Positions 16,024 through 24,786 of a DNA stretch of 64,000 bases are shown one piece after another. Position 1 is the stretch's first letter. Each line of letters begins with the position of its first letter. The position numbers were made by a program, and so were the translations under genes. The DNA is taken from assembly GCF_000426825.1 (NCBI RefSeq), contig NZ_KE384579.1:140877-204876 (forward strand). Reading direction: 5' to 3'. The stretch comes from Thermonema rossianum DSM 10300. GTDB taxonomy: Bacteria > Bacteroidota > Bacteroidia > Cytophagales > Thermonemataceae. Under the pieces are notes generated by a model. The model saw nothing but the letters and a program-made list of their open reading frames with translations. It was not told the origin of the DNA and searched no databases.

Positions 16024-17818
16024 ACACATCCTGTTTTTATTGTTTGCTTTTCTTTTCTTGGGCACGCCGGCTGCTACGGCACAGAAAGACAAGCGCCCAA
16101 AGCCCAAAGCCCGCAAGCTGCAGGTCATTGAAAATGACACGCTGCGCTATCAAAAGCTGCCTTATGACACCGTCACCTATGAAAAAGGGGGGAAAGTAGA
16201 GCTTTTGGGCGGTGCCGACAAGCTGGTGGCGCTGCGCACCGACAGCACCCAGCTCATTAAGCTTATTGGGCGTGGCATCCGTTTCCGCCAAGACGAAGTG
16301 CTGCTGTGGTGCGATTCTGCCTATAAGTTCGAAGAAAAGAACATAGTGGAAGCCTTCGGCAATGTGCGCGTGGTGCAAAACGATACCATCACGCTCACTT
16401 GCCGCCATTTGATTTACGACGGCAACAGCCGCCTGTTGCAGGCACGTCAAGAAGTGGTGCTGCGCGACCCGCAAATGACCCTCAACACCGATTTCTTGGA
16501 CTACAACCTCAACTCAAAAATAGGCTATTACTACAACGGCGGACAAATCCGCGACGCCCAAAACCGCCTCTACAGCCGTTCGGGTTCTTATGATGCCAAC
16601 GCCCGCTTTTTCTTCTTCAAGGACTCTGTGCGGGTGCTTAGTTATCGCGAAGGCGACACCTACCGCATCGAGTCCGACACCTTGCAGTACAATACCGTAT
16701 CCAAGGTGGCTTACTTCTTTGGTCCTACCTACGTGTATTCAAGCGACGGCTCGTTGTATGCCGAAAAGGGCGTGTATGAGACCCAAACCAAAATATCGCG
16801 TTTTTCGGGCAGGGCGCGTGCCGAAAACAAAGAGTACATACTCAAAGGCGACAGCCTTTATTTCGATGATGTGAAGAAAGAAGGTTTTGCCAAGGGCAAT
16901 GCCGAAGTATATACCAAGAAAGACAGCACCTTTGTAAATGGCGACATCGGTTTCTTTTGGGGCAAAAAAGGGCTGACCCACATCTACCAGAATGCCTATA
17001 TCCGCAACATATCATCGGGCGACACCCTTTTCATCAGTGCCGATACGCTCATTTCCTACAACCGCAAAATAGGTGTAAAAGAAGCCGGAAAAACAGACAG
17101 CAGCCGCCATCATAAGATTTTGGCATTTCACAATATTAAAATCTATCGCAGCGACATTCAGGCAGTTTGTGATTCTTTGGTGTATCATTTCAGCGATTCG
17201 GCTATTTACTTTTACCGCCACCCCGTCTTGTGGAATGAAGGCAATCAGGTGCTGGCCGATTCCATGCGTTTATACTTGAAAAACAACAAACCCTACAAGA
17301 TGGAGCTGCGCGACAATTGTTTTTCCGCTTCGCGCGACAGCCTCGGCAATTTCAACCAAGTGAAGGGGCGGCGCATGGATGCTTACTTTAAAGATGGCAG
17401 CATAGAAAGGGTAGAAGTTGATGGAAACACCGAAATTATCTTTTTCCAACTTGAGGGCGACACAAGCCTCGTCGGGATGTACTATGCCGAAGCCGCTTCT
17501 CTGAAGGCTTTTTTTGAAGAAGGAAAGCTCAAACGTATCCGCTTGGAAGGCGACATCAACGGCAAGATGATTCCCCCGCAGCTCTTACAAGAGCCCGACA
17601 AACGCCTGCCCGGTTTCCGTTGGCTCGAACACCTGCGCCCGACCCGCGAAAATGTATTGAGCCGGGAACCCAATCGCTCGGCTACGCCCGACGAAGACGC
17701 CACTTTGCCGGGGCAACAACCCGCACCGGACGAAGATGATGCACCAAAGAGAAGCAAAAAGCAACGTTTGCGCGAGCAGTTAAATGCCCCTCCCTCAAAA
17801 GGGCAAGGAAAGCCATAA
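16016..17818 (+). CDS. OstA-like protein, LPS-transport (LptA/LptD-N family)
   Basis: A 600-aa secreted protein with signal MNRHILFLLFAFLFLGTPAATAQ. Beta-jellyroll repeats of the OstA type follow (for example LWCDSAYKFEEKNIVEAFG and YDGNSRLLQARQEVVLRD), with alternating beta-strands over residues 80-500. OstA/LptA domains carry lipopolysaccharide across the periplasm; the long Bacteroidota versions are poorly studied. The last 60 residues are Pro/Asp/Lys-rich and disordered. It overlaps mltG by 8 nt and faces the MFS gene across a symmetrical hairpin. Confidence 0.85.
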   Translation: MNRHILFLLFAFLFLGTPAATAQKDKRPKPKARKLQVIENDTLRYQKLPYDTVTYEKGGKVELLGGADKLVALRTDSTQLIKLIGRGIRFRQDEVLLWCDSAYKFEEKNIVEAFGNVRVVQNDTITLTCRHLIYDGNSRLLQARQEVVLRDPQMTLNTDFLDYNLNSKIGYYYNGGQIRDAQNRLYSRSGSYDANARFFFFKDSVRVLSYREGDTYRIESDTLQYNTVSKVAYFFGPTYVYSSDGSLYAEKGVYETQTKISRFSGRARAENKEYILKGDSLYFDDVKKEGFAKGNAEVYTKKDSTFVNGDIGFFWGKKGLTHIYQNAYIRNISSGDTLFISADTLISYNRKIGVKEAGKTDSSRHHKILAFHNIKIYRSDIQAVCDSLVYHFSDSAIYFYRHPVLWNEGNQVLADSMRLYLKNNKPYKMELRDNCFSASRDSLGNFNQVKGRRMDAYFKDGSIERVEVDGNTEIIFFQLEGDTSLVGMYYAEAASLKAFFEEGKLKRIRLEGDINGKMIPPQLLQEPDKRLPGFRWLEHLRPTRENVLSREPNRSATPDEDATLPGQQPAPDEDDAPKRSKKQRLREQLNAPPSKGQGKP

Positions 17819-17839
17819 AGTTGATTTTACAAGTAAACC

Positions 17840-17869
17840 ATCAAAGCGCATCGTACGATGCGCTTTGAT
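17840..17869. terminator. Bidirectional hairpin between ostA-like and MFS genes
   Basis: Perfect 14-bp stem (ATCAAAGCGCATCG and its reverse complement) around a TA centre, 21 bp after one stop and 6 bp from the other. It serves two convergent genes. There is no long T-run on either side, so the terminator strength is uncertain. Confidence 0.75.
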
Positions 17870-17875
17870 ATATGT

Positions 17876-19045
17876 TTAGTTCCAATACAAACCATTCAGA
17901 TAAGCCACCAGCAGAATGGCTGCCGATGCCAAAGCCACCCCGCCGAAGGCAAAGCCGATACCGCGCCCGCTATTGCCCCCGGGCGCCTTATGCAGGGCGC
18001 GTGTAAGCAAGGCAATATGCAGGGCTGCATAAGTCGCCCCGCCTGCGATTGCCAACAGCATATACATCCACACAGGCAGCGGATTGCCGGCCACTAATGC
18101 CCACAGTATCGACAGCAGGAAGGCCACTATATAAGTCTTTTGCTCGCCATAGCGTTTTACCACTTGGGCTATGGGCAAAGAGGCCAGTGCTGCAAACAAC
18201 AAAAGCAAGGACAGATAGACCTCACCGCTGTTGATGAAAGGAATGGCAGCTTGGATAGCGGCAATATCTACTTTATTGGGCACATAGTAGAACAGCAATG
18301 CCTGCCCGGTGCCCACCAGCACACCCACAGCAAAAAGATAAAACAGCGTGCCGGAAGATACCACCGCACTTTCCTGTTCGCTTTTGGTTTTCAGCGGAAA
18401 AGAAGCAATGCTTCGAATAGCCAATACCCCCACCATGACCAGCACACCGCCCAAGACAAAAGTAGCCGTCAGTCCAATGGCGTCTAAAATAGGAACTACC
18501 AACGGTTCCAAGGCATAAATCAAACCGAAAGCAATGGTCAGCTTGGCGGCGGCTTGCGGGAAGCGCTCGGCCGGCACAAAGTGGTCAATCAGGGAAACAG
18601 CCGGGCTATGAAACAAACTCATGGCAGCAAGCCATAAAATCACCATGAAAGGCAATGCCTTGGTAATGCCTGTGCCCGGTTGATTGAGCAGGATAATAGC
18701 GACGGTAAGAAACACCAGCGCCGCAAAGGTGCCACCGGCAAGGATGATTCCGAACTTAGAGGCGTTCTTACGCATGAGCCGGTCGGCTATAGTCCCCGAT
18801 ATGGGATGCAATAGAGCACCCAGCACCCCTTGAGCAATAATAAGCACCGAGGCAAGCGTCGCAAAGCCATACTTCTGCAGAATGACCGGTTGGTATTCTT
18901 CATATGCCAGCCATCCTACTGTAATGATGGCTTCGAACAAAGCAATGAGCAGCAGGGCTTTGCTTATCTCCGACCGCATGGACCTTTGACTTTTTTCAAT
19001 AACTTCGGTAGAAGTTTCTTGCTTGGCAAACTTTGTCTCTTCCAT
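17876..19045 (-). CDS. MFS transporter
   Basis: A 389-aa major-facilitator permease with about twelve hydrophobic segments. After a charged N-terminal tail of about 25 residues comes the first helix. The loop GTIADRLMRKNASKFG between helices 2 and 3 matches the MFS motif A (G-x-x-x-D-R-x-x-R/K). The equivalent loop in the second half is KRYGEQKTYIV. The substrate is not readable. It stands alone, convergent with the OstA-like gene and divergent from the tRNA-Val gene. Confidence 0.88.
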   Translation of the reverse strand: MEETKFAKQETSTEVIEKSQRSMRSEISKALLLIALFEAIITVGWLAYEEYQPVILQKYGFATLASVLIIAQGVLGALLHPISGTIADRLMRKNASKFGIILAGGTFAALVFLTVAIILLNQPGTGITKALPFMVILWLAAMSLFHSPAVSLIDHFVPAERFPQAAAKLTIAFGLIYALEPLVVPILDAIGLTATFVLGGVLVMVGVLAIRSIASFPLKTKSEQESAVVSSGTLFYLFAVGVLVGTGQALLFYYVPNKVDIAAIQAAIPFINSGEVYLSLLLLFAALASLPIAQVVKRYGEQKTYIVAFLLSILWALVAGNPLPVWMYMLLAIAGGATYAALHIALLTRALHKAPGGNSGRGIGFAFGGVALASAAILLVAYLNGLYWN

Positions 19046-19188
19046 AAGAATAAAGCTTTAATTTACAGTAAATAAATGAGGATGATTATTTAATGTGTGT
19101 AATAACATAAAAAAAAATGTTTTTGCAAACAAGTGTTTATCCACTTTTTTTGGACTCGACCTGCTCCTTAAAAAGCAAGAGCATCCCG

Positions 19189-19219
19189 TTGCCTGTTTAT
19201 GGCACTTTTTATATATTTG
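19189..19219 (+). promoter_or_regulatory. Bacteroidota-type promoter of tRNA-Val
   Basis: TTG (19189-19191), 20 bp spacer, TATATTTG (19212-19219). This matches the -33 TTG / -7 TAnnTTTG consensus of the Bacteroidota primary sigma factor and ends 14 bp before the mature tRNA. Confidence 0.8.
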
Positions 19220-19233
19220 CCATCGACATATAA

Positions 19234-19311
19234 GGAACGTTAGCTCAGTTGGTTTAGAGCGCCGTCTTGACAGGGCGGAGGTCACCGGTTCGAATCCGGT
19301 ACGTTCCACCA
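19234..19311 (+). tRNA. tRNA-Val (anticodon GAC)
   Basis: A complete cloverleaf: acceptor GGAACGT pairs with ACGTTCC, D-arm GCTC/GAGC, anticodon stem CCGTC/GGCGG with loop TTGACAG, T-arm ACCGG-TTCGAAT-CCGGT, discriminator A, and an encoded CCA end. The anticodon GAC reads Val codons GUC/GUU, and the A73 discriminator agrees with valine identity. Confidence 0.95.
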
Positions 19312-19425
19312 AATCAAATGTCCCGGCTTGGAAAGAAGCCGGTTTTTTTATGTCTAAGCTTTTGTCACGTGAGCGGCGGCTTGTATGAATCGCTAAAGGA
19401 GCTTACCGAAGCATACAGGATACCT

Positions 19426-19914
19426 TCACGCTTGCCGGTCTCGGAGGACCGGAGGCGGCTCATTACGAAATATGATGCCTGCCATCTCTTCCAAAGACAA
19501 ATCCGGCGGGTATCCCAAGCGGTGAGGCCAATAGACCAAGTCGGACAGGCTGTACGCATAGGGTGTGTTTTTGCTGAGCAGCTCCAAATAATATGAGCTA
19601 TGCTCGATCTCCGTCTCTGTCATCTTTTTTAAGACGAGCAGTATTTCATCACGGCTCAGTTTGTCTATTTCCGGCGGATGGGGCGTTAAAATCCTTTCAA
19701 TCAGCTCTTCCTTGCTTATTGAACGCCAGTAGTTCCGGAAAGTATATTCGGTGAACTCGTTTACTTTCCCGACCAATGCATGAATTTGAGCAATCTCATC
19801 TCTTGCATCTTCGCCATCGTCCAACTTGTTTTCAGTGATGGAAATAAGCCTGTCCACTTCGTCATACTTTGAGGCATCGTAACCGGGAAATTCCAACAAC
19901 TTGTTTCTGTCCAT
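19426..19914 (-). CDS. Hypothetical protein, 162 aa
   Basis: I do not recognise the family. It is a soluble, acidic, largely helical protein without signal peptide or membrane segment. It has a patch of aromatic residues (EFTEYTFRNYWRSISKEELIERIL, about residues 54-77) and a Pro-rich C-terminus. The start MDRNKLLEFPGYDASKYDEVD is the only plausible one. It stands alone between tRNA-Val and a repeat-filled gap. Codon use looks like its neighbours, so a real gene is likely. Confidence 0.65.
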   Translation of the reverse strand: MDRNKLLEFPGYDASKYDEVDRLISITENKLDDGEDARDEIAQIHALVGKVNEFTEYTFRNYWRSISKEELIERILTPHPPEIDKLSRDEILLVLKKMTETEIEHSSYYLELLSKNTPYAYSLSDLVYWPHRLGYPPDLSLEEMAGIIFRNEPPPVLRDRQA

Positions 19915-20022
19915 TGCGTTGGGGGGTATATCGCATGCAGTAAGGCGTTATCTTTTGTGGAAACGGTTTGGCAGTTTTTATGAAATTACAACTTTTTTCA
20001 AAAAAAAACGGCTCTTTGCGCC

Positions 20023-20233
20023 TTGTCATGCCGGGCGGAACGAAGTGGGGTGAGACATTTCTTCAAGTCAAGCTTATCTTTTGTCATTTCGAACGGAGCG
20101 CAGCGCAGTGAGAAATCTCATTGAGCCAAGTGTATTGGTTTTGTCATGTCGAGCGAAATGTAATGAAGCGAGACTGCCCGGCAAGCCAAGCCTTTATCCC
20201 CCAAAGAGATTTCCCGCTTATGCTCGAAATGAG
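20023..20233. repeat. Dispersed palindromic repeat, copy D (compound)
   Basis: At least two units in tandem. One is GTCATTTCGAACGGAGCGCA then GCGCAGTGAGAAATCTCA; another ends with CAAGCCAAGCCTTTA, CCCCAAAGAGATTT and GCTCGAAATGAG. The GAACGGAGCGCAGCGCAG stretch and the CAAGCCAAGCCTTTA stretch are shared with copy G. It fills most of the 436-bp gap 19915-20350, where no gene is seen. Confidence 0.8.
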
Positions 20234-20350
20234 AAGGAGGGACGCTTGAAGGGACAAAAGGAAAAGCAAAAGAACGAACCCGGGACAACAAAGCAAAGAA
20301 GCCGGGCTGCCCAAGCACCTGAAAGGCACGGGGCACCCGCGCATAAACGC

Positions 20351-20788
20351 CTACGTTTCCCAAAACCACTCTCGAGCTTCTGCCTCGCTTCCTACAATGC
20401 GATAGGCCACACCTATTTTTGCCATCTCTTCCACCGTTTGTTCCACAGACAAAGCTTCGATGTTCAGTTGTTCCTGAATAGCCGTGGGAATGACAACTGC
20501 TATTTTTTGAAGCCCCACTTTTTTGATGACCTCTTTACTTTGTTCTGCTGCCCACTCTTGCAAATCGGGGGGAATCATAAAACTGAACTGCGGTACAATG
20601 ATTTCATAAACTACCTTCATACCCATCGTTGCTATGCGCTCACCCTGTTTATTTATCTGTTGGATGGTTTGCTTGAACTTTTCTTCGTCCAGTCCGCCGC
20701 CCTTCCAGCGTTGAACGAGCAAGGATTTATCCGGCTCGTAAAACATTTCCATAACCTCGCTGCTGATGATGCTTAGTTGGTCATTCAT
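20351..20788 (-). CDS. Hypothetical protein, 145 aa, possibly STAS-like
   Basis: A soluble alpha/beta protein. The order of strands and helices (MNDQLSIISSEVMEMFYEPDKSLLVQRW ... GMKVVYEIIVPQ ... KIAVVIPTAI ... IGVAYRIVGSEAEAREWF) resembles the SpoIIAA/STAS-like domains of many Bacteroidota orphan proteins, which end in a helix following a segment like SEAEAREW. No phospho-Ser motif can be assigned. It stands alone and is divergent from bioF. Function unknown. Confidence 0.7.
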   Translation of the reverse strand: MNDQLSIISSEVMEMFYEPDKSLLVQRWKGGGLDEEKFKQTIQQINKQGERIATMGMKVVYEIIVPQFSFMIPPDLQEWAAEQSKEVIKKVGLQKIAVVIPTAIQEQLNIEALSVEQTVEEMAKIGVAYRIVGSEAEAREWFWET

Positions 20789-20879
20789 AACTTGTTACAC
20801 TTTGTTTATAGCTGTAAAGTTATTTCTTTTCTTGTGATAATCCTATTTTTTCATTCCTTTCGAAGCGTATTTTTCTCTA

Positions 20880-20887
20880 TATATTTG
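20880..20887 (+). promoter_or_regulatory. Candidate -7 element upstream of bioF
   Basis: TATATTTG matches TAnnTTTG and lies 5 bp before the annotated ATG. The -33 side is weak (TTTC near 20858). With so short a 5' UTR, a downstream ATG (20896) could be the true start. Confidence 0.45.
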
Positions 20888-20892
20888 CACAT

Positions 20893-22056
20893 ATGATGCT
20901 CAGAAAAGACAATTTGCAAGCCGCCTTGCGAGCCGCTCTGGAGCGGCGGCGTCAAGCGCACAGTCTGCGCACTATGGCGCCTTTGGCAGAAGGAATGGTC
21001 GATTTCTCTTCTAATGACTATTTGGGCTTGGCGCGGGATGCCCATCTCTTGGAGCAAGCCCATGCCAAGGTGATGCAGTTGCGCCCTTTGCGGGGAGGGG
21101 CTACCGGCTCGCGCTTGCTTAGTGGCACCCATGCTTACATGTGTGAAGTAGAAGACAAATTGGCATCTGTTTTCGATGCCGAAGCCTGCTTGGTATTCAA
21201 TTCGGGATACCAGGCAAATACGGCTCTTCTGGCTACCATACCCCAAAGGGGCGATACCATCCTGTGTGATGAGTTGATTCATGCCAGTTTGCGGGAGGGC
21301 GCCCGGCTCAGCTTTGCCGGCCGTCATTATTTCCGGCATAACGACCTGAACGACTTGGAGCAGCGTCTGCAGAAAGCAAAAGGGCACTGCTTCGTAGTAG
21401 TCGAAAGTGTGTATTCCATGGATGGCGACCGGGCACCTTTGAAAGAAATACTTGATTTATGTGGACAGTATGGTGCCCATGTGGTGGTAGATGAAGCGCA
21501 CAGTACCGGCCTGTGGGGCGCGCGCGGCGAAGGGCTGCTGTGCGTGGAAGGCTTGCACCGTCACCCGGCTTTGCTTGCACGCGTCTATACTTTCGGCAAG
21601 GCAATAGGGGGGCATGGCGCTTGTGTGGCAGGCAGCCGCCTGCTTATTGACTACCTGCTAAACTTTGCGCGGGCTTTTATTTATACGACCGCTTTGCCAC
21701 TGCACAGCTTCGCCTACATAGAGGCCGCTTTTGACAAGATTGCCACAACACTTGCCTTGCAACAACGTTTGTGGCAAATAGTGCATTATTACAAGCAAAA
21801 ACAAAAACAAGTGCAGGCTGCGGCCGGCTTGCATTTTTGGGAGACACAAAGCCCCATACAGGTGGTAGAAGTGGGCGGAAACGAACGTACCCGTGCGCTG
21901 GCCGCCTATTTACAGCAACAGGGGCTGGATGTGCGGGCAGTGTTGGCGCCCACCGTGCCTGAGGGCAAAGAGCGTTTGCGCATTTGTTTGCATGCCTTCA
22001 ACACTTTTGACGAAGTGGATAAACTATTTGAATCTTTTCGCTCATGGAATTTCTGA
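20893..22056 (+). CDS. bioF: 8-amino-7-oxononanoate synthase BioF
   Basis: A PLP-dependent alpha-oxoamine synthase that condenses pimeloyl-ACP/CoA with alanine, the first committed ring-forming step of biotin synthesis. It is 387 aa, the usual length. Motifs: MVDFSSNDYLGLA, the Gly-rich GGATGSRLLSGTHA, the cofactor-binding VVVDEAHSTGLWG, and TFGKAIGGHGA with the Schiff-base Lys near residue 236. KBL-type homologues are similar, but the neighbours decide for BioF: bioD overlaps its end by 13 nt and bioA follows. The operon has no bioB, bioC or bioH in the window. A second Met at codon 2 may be the real start. Confidence 0.92.
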   Translation: MMLRKDNLQAALRAALERRRQAHSLRTMAPLAEGMVDFSSNDYLGLARDAHLLEQAHAKVMQLRPLRGGATGSRLLSGTHAYMCEVEDKLASVFDAEACLVFNSGYQANTALLATIPQRGDTILCDELIHASLREGARLSFAGRHYFRHNDLNDLEQRLQKAKGHCFVVVESVYSMDGDRAPLKEILDLCGQYGAHVVVDEAHSTGLWGARGEGLLCVEGLHRHPALLARVYTFGKAIGGHGACVAGSRLLIDYLLNFARAFIYTTALPLHSFAYIEAAFDKIATTLALQQRLWQIVHYYKQKQKQVQAAAGLHFWETQSPIQVVEVGGNERTRALAAYLQQQGLDVRAVLAPTVPEGKERLRICLHAFNTFDEVDKLFESFRSWNF

Positions 22057-22688
22057 AAAAACAAGATGTTTTTGTAACTGCCATAGGAACAGACAGTGGC
22101 AAAACAGTGGTAAGTGCTATTGTGGCTCAAGCTTTGGGGGCTGCCTACTGGAAGCCCGTGCAGTCGGGCTTGCCACGCGATGCCGACACAGTGGCCGCCT
22201 GGGTTTCACATCCTGCTTTTGAGGTGTTTCCCTCGGCCTATGAACTGCAAATGCCGGCATCGCCACATGCTTCGGCTGCTGCCGAAGGAGTAGAAATCCG
22301 CTTGGAAAACATAGTGCGCCCTCAAACCAACAAACCCTTGGTGATTGAAGGAGCGGGAGGGGTGCTGGTGCCTCTTAACCGCCGGCATTTTGTGATAGAC
22401 ATAGCCCTGAAGCTGCAAGTACCGGTGGTGTTGGTATCCAATCTGTATTTGGGCAATATCAACCATACCCTGCTTACTTATGAGGCGCTGAAAGCACGCC
22501 GGGTGCCGGTCTTGGGTATTGTATTTAATGGTGAACCCAACCCGCAAAGTGAAGACATTATTTTGCACCATACCGGTTATAAGAAGTTGCTTCATATATT
22601 GCCGGAGCAAAAAATAGACACTGCCACCATTGAACGCTATGCCGAAGAATTTAGAAAAAACATTTATGAGCTTACTGGAGAGAGATAA
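22044..22688 (+). CDS. bioD: Dethiobiotin synthetase BioD
   Basis: A 214-aa ATP-dependent carboxylase that closes the ureido ring of dethiobiotin. The P-loop reads GTDSGKT (15-21), in the AIGTDSGKTVVS form seen in Bacteroidota, instead of GTDTxVGKT. The substrate segment WKPVQSGL and the conserved EGAGGVLVPL are present. The start ATG 22044 overlaps bioF by 13 nt, and the 3' end overlaps bioA by 23 nt, so the three biotin genes are tightly coupled. Confidence 0.93.
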   Translation: MEFLKKQDVFVTAIGTDSGKTVVSAIVAQALGAAYWKPVQSGLPRDADTVAAWVSHPAFEVFPSAYELQMPASPHASAAAEGVEIRLENIVRPQTNKPLVIEGAGGVLVPLNRRHFVIDIALKLQVPVVLVSNLYLGNINHTLLTYEALKARRVPVLGIVFNGEPNPQSEDIILHHTGYKKLLHILPEQKIDTATIERYAEEFRKNIYELTGER

Positions 22689-24033
22689 AAAGAGTATCTG
22701 GCATCCGTTTACCCCTTTGAAAGGAAGCCCCGAGCCCTTGCCGTTGGTGCGGGCAGAAGGAGTGTGGCTTTACACCGAAGACGGGCGCCGGATACTGGAT
22801 GCCATCGCTTCTTGGTGGGTAAATTTGCATGGGCACAGCCATCCCTATATTGCTGAGGCTGTTGCCAAGCAGGCACGTACGCTCGAGCATGTGATTTTTG
22901 CCGGTTTCACCCATGAGCCGGCGGTGCGTCTGGCTGAGCGCTTGCTGCAAATACTGCCCAACGGGTTCAGTAAGGTGTTTTACTCTGACAACGGTTCTAC
23001 TGCCGTCGAGGTTGCCCTGAAAATGGCCATGCAGTATTGGTATAATTTGGGACTTAAGCATAAGAAAAAAATTGTAGCATTGGACGGCGCCTACCACGGT
23101 GATACCTTCGGTGCCATGTCGGTGGGCGAGCGCAGCCCTTTCAATGCTCCCTTCGACGACTATCTGTTTGACGTGGAATTTCTGGATTTTCCGGCTTGCT
23201 ATCAACCTTTTTGTTGTGGCGGAAAAAAAGACAAGCCGCAGCGCTGCGGGCAAGTGGCAGCCACACTGCAGCGTTTCGAAGCGCTGGCACAAACCGGCGA
23301 AGTAGCCGCTTTCATTTATGAACCTTTGGTGCAGGGGGCATCGGGCATGCGTATGTACAGCCCGGAAATATTAGACCAGCTGCTTCATATTGCACAAAAG
23401 CACGACATCATTTGCATTGCCGATGAAGTGATGACCGGCTTTGGACGCACGGGGCGCCTGTTTGCTTCGGAGTACTGCCTGCATAAGCCGGATATTATTT
23501 GCTTGTCGAAGGGTTTGACCGGCGGCACCATGGCATTGGGCGTAACTGCCTGCACCGAACGCATCATAGAACCTTTCCGGCAGGAGGACATCATGAAAAC
23601 CTTCTTCCATGGACACTCTTTCACTGCCAATCCTTTGGCTTGTGCTGCTGCCAATGCCAGTTTGGATTTGCTTTTACGTCCGGAATGCATGAGCCGGATT
23701 TCAGCCATTGCCCAGGCACACCTCGATTTTGAAGCGCGCATACGGGACCACCGGCGGGTGCGTGATGTGCGCTGTATGGGCACCATCTTCGCCTTAGAGA
23801 TAGAGACTGAACAGCAGACGCACTATTTCAATGAAGCGCGCCACCATCTCTACAATTATTTTTTGGACAAGGGGGTGCTTCTACGCCCTTTGGGCAATGT
23901 GGTGTATGTACTGCCGCCTTATGTGATTACCGGTGAAGAGCTGCAAATGGCATACGCTGTAATAGAAGAAATGCTTAATGAGCCGGCAAAAACCAGCGAT
24001 ACAACTCATAATAACGCACCAGGACAGCAATAA
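22666..24033 (+). CDS. bioA: Adenosylmethionine-8-amino-7-oxononanoate aminotransferase BioA
   Basis: A class III PLP aminotransferase that uses S-adenosylmethionine as amino donor to make 7,8-diaminononanoate. It is 455 aa from ATG 22666 (MSLLERDKKSIWHPFTPL), the standard BioA opening; an upstream ATG at 22630 lies deeper inside bioD. Motifs: SWWVNLHGHSHP, YSDNGSTAVEVALKMA, DGAYHGDTFGAMSVG, ADEVMTGFGRTG and the PLP Lys in CLSKGLTGG. The Trp-Trp pair distinguishes BioA from other class III enzymes. The last 59 bp overlap the convergent TauE/SafE gene. Confidence 0.94.
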   Translation: MSLLERDKKSIWHPFTPLKGSPEPLPLVRAEGVWLYTEDGRRILDAIASWWVNLHGHSHPYIAEAVAKQARTLEHVIFAGFTHEPAVRLAERLLQILPNGFSKVFYSDNGSTAVEVALKMAMQYWYNLGLKHKKKIVALDGAYHGDTFGAMSVGERSPFNAPFDDYLFDVEFLDFPACYQPFCCGGKKDKPQRCGQVAATLQRFEALAQTGEVAAFIYEPLVQGASGMRMYSPEILDQLLHIAQKHDIICIADEVMTGFGRTGRLFASEYCLHKPDIICLSKGLTGGTMALGVTACTERIIEPFRQEDIMKTFFHGHSFTANPLACAAANASLDLLLRPECMSRISAIAQAHLDFEARIRDHRRVRDVRCMGTIFALEIETEQQTHYFNEARHHLYNYFLDKGVLLRPLGNVVYVLPPYVITGEELQMAYAVIEEMLNEPAKTSDTTHNNAPGQQ

Positions 24034-24748
24034 GCATCACCACTACCAAGCCGTAAATCCATTGGTTGGCTTTGGGGTAGCGGGTGGCAAAACGGGCGCC
24101 GGCCACGGCGCCTATCATCTGTCCGGCAGCGCTGATGCTGCCATAGTGCCAATTGACCTGCCCTTGTGAAGCGAAAATGAATAGAACCGGTAAGCCGAAA
24201 GCCGCCATGCTCACCAGCTTGTAGGCATTGGCACGTTTCAGATTGAACTTGAGCCCCATGACCATGACGATGATGAGGAAAATGCCCGAACCGGCTTGTA
24301 TAAAACCGGCATAAACCCCTATGGCAAACAGCACCACTTGCCACAGCGGTGACTTATAGCGCTGCTCATATTCCTCACTTTCGCGCAGCCAGCGCTTGGG
24401 ATTTAGTAAGGTCATGCCCAGCATGACCACAATTAAAACACCTATAGCCCCCTCTATAACTTTTGCCGACACCTGCGTGGCTATATATGCCCCGCTCAGT
24501 GACCCCATAAGTACAGGTGTCAGCACCCATACCGCCTCCCGGTAATTTATATCGTAATTCTTGCCATATTGCCACAAGCCCACCAGTGACTGCAGAGCCA
24601 CAGCCACACGGTTGGTGCCATTGGCGATGGGGGCAGGCAGTCCTATCCAAATCAACAGGGGCAACATAATGAGGCTGCCGCTGCCTGCCAAAGTGTTGAT
24701 TACACCCACTATAAGCGAGGCAGAAAACAAAATCAACTCGTCAATCAT
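23975..24748 (-). CDS. TauE/SafE-family permease
   Basis: A 257-aa membrane protein with about eight hydrophobic segments of the TauE/SafE (DUF81) family. Members export or import sulfite, sulfoacetate or other small anions. The first segment GVINTLAGSGSLIMLPLLIWIGLP and the repeat-like GVYAGFIQAGSGIFLIIVMV are the two conserved half-repeats of the family. The C-terminus overlaps the end of bioA by 59 bp in antisense. The substrate is unknown; nothing nearby suggests sulfur metabolism apart from biotin. Confidence 0.9.
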   Translation of the reverse strand: MIDELILFSASLIVGVINTLAGSGSLIMLPLLIWIGLPAPIANGTNRVAVALQSLVGLWQYGKNYDINYREAVWVLTPVLMGSLSGAYIATQVSAKVIEGAIGVLIVVMLGMTLLNPKRWLRESEEYEQRYKSPLWQVVLFAIGVYAGFIQAGSGIFLIIVMVMGLKFNLKRANAYKLVSMAAFGLPVLFIFASQGQVNWHYGSISAAGQMIGAVAGARFATRYPKANQWIYGLVVVMLIAVLVRYYELYRWFLPAH

Positions 24749-24786
24749 TGTGAAGAAGGCGTATGTTTTTCAAAACAAAAAAGCTT

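Noticed and set aside
20023-20233. CRISPR array
   Set aside because: The repeats are palindromic and irregular, with no constant spacer length and no cas genes; they match the dispersed repeat family.
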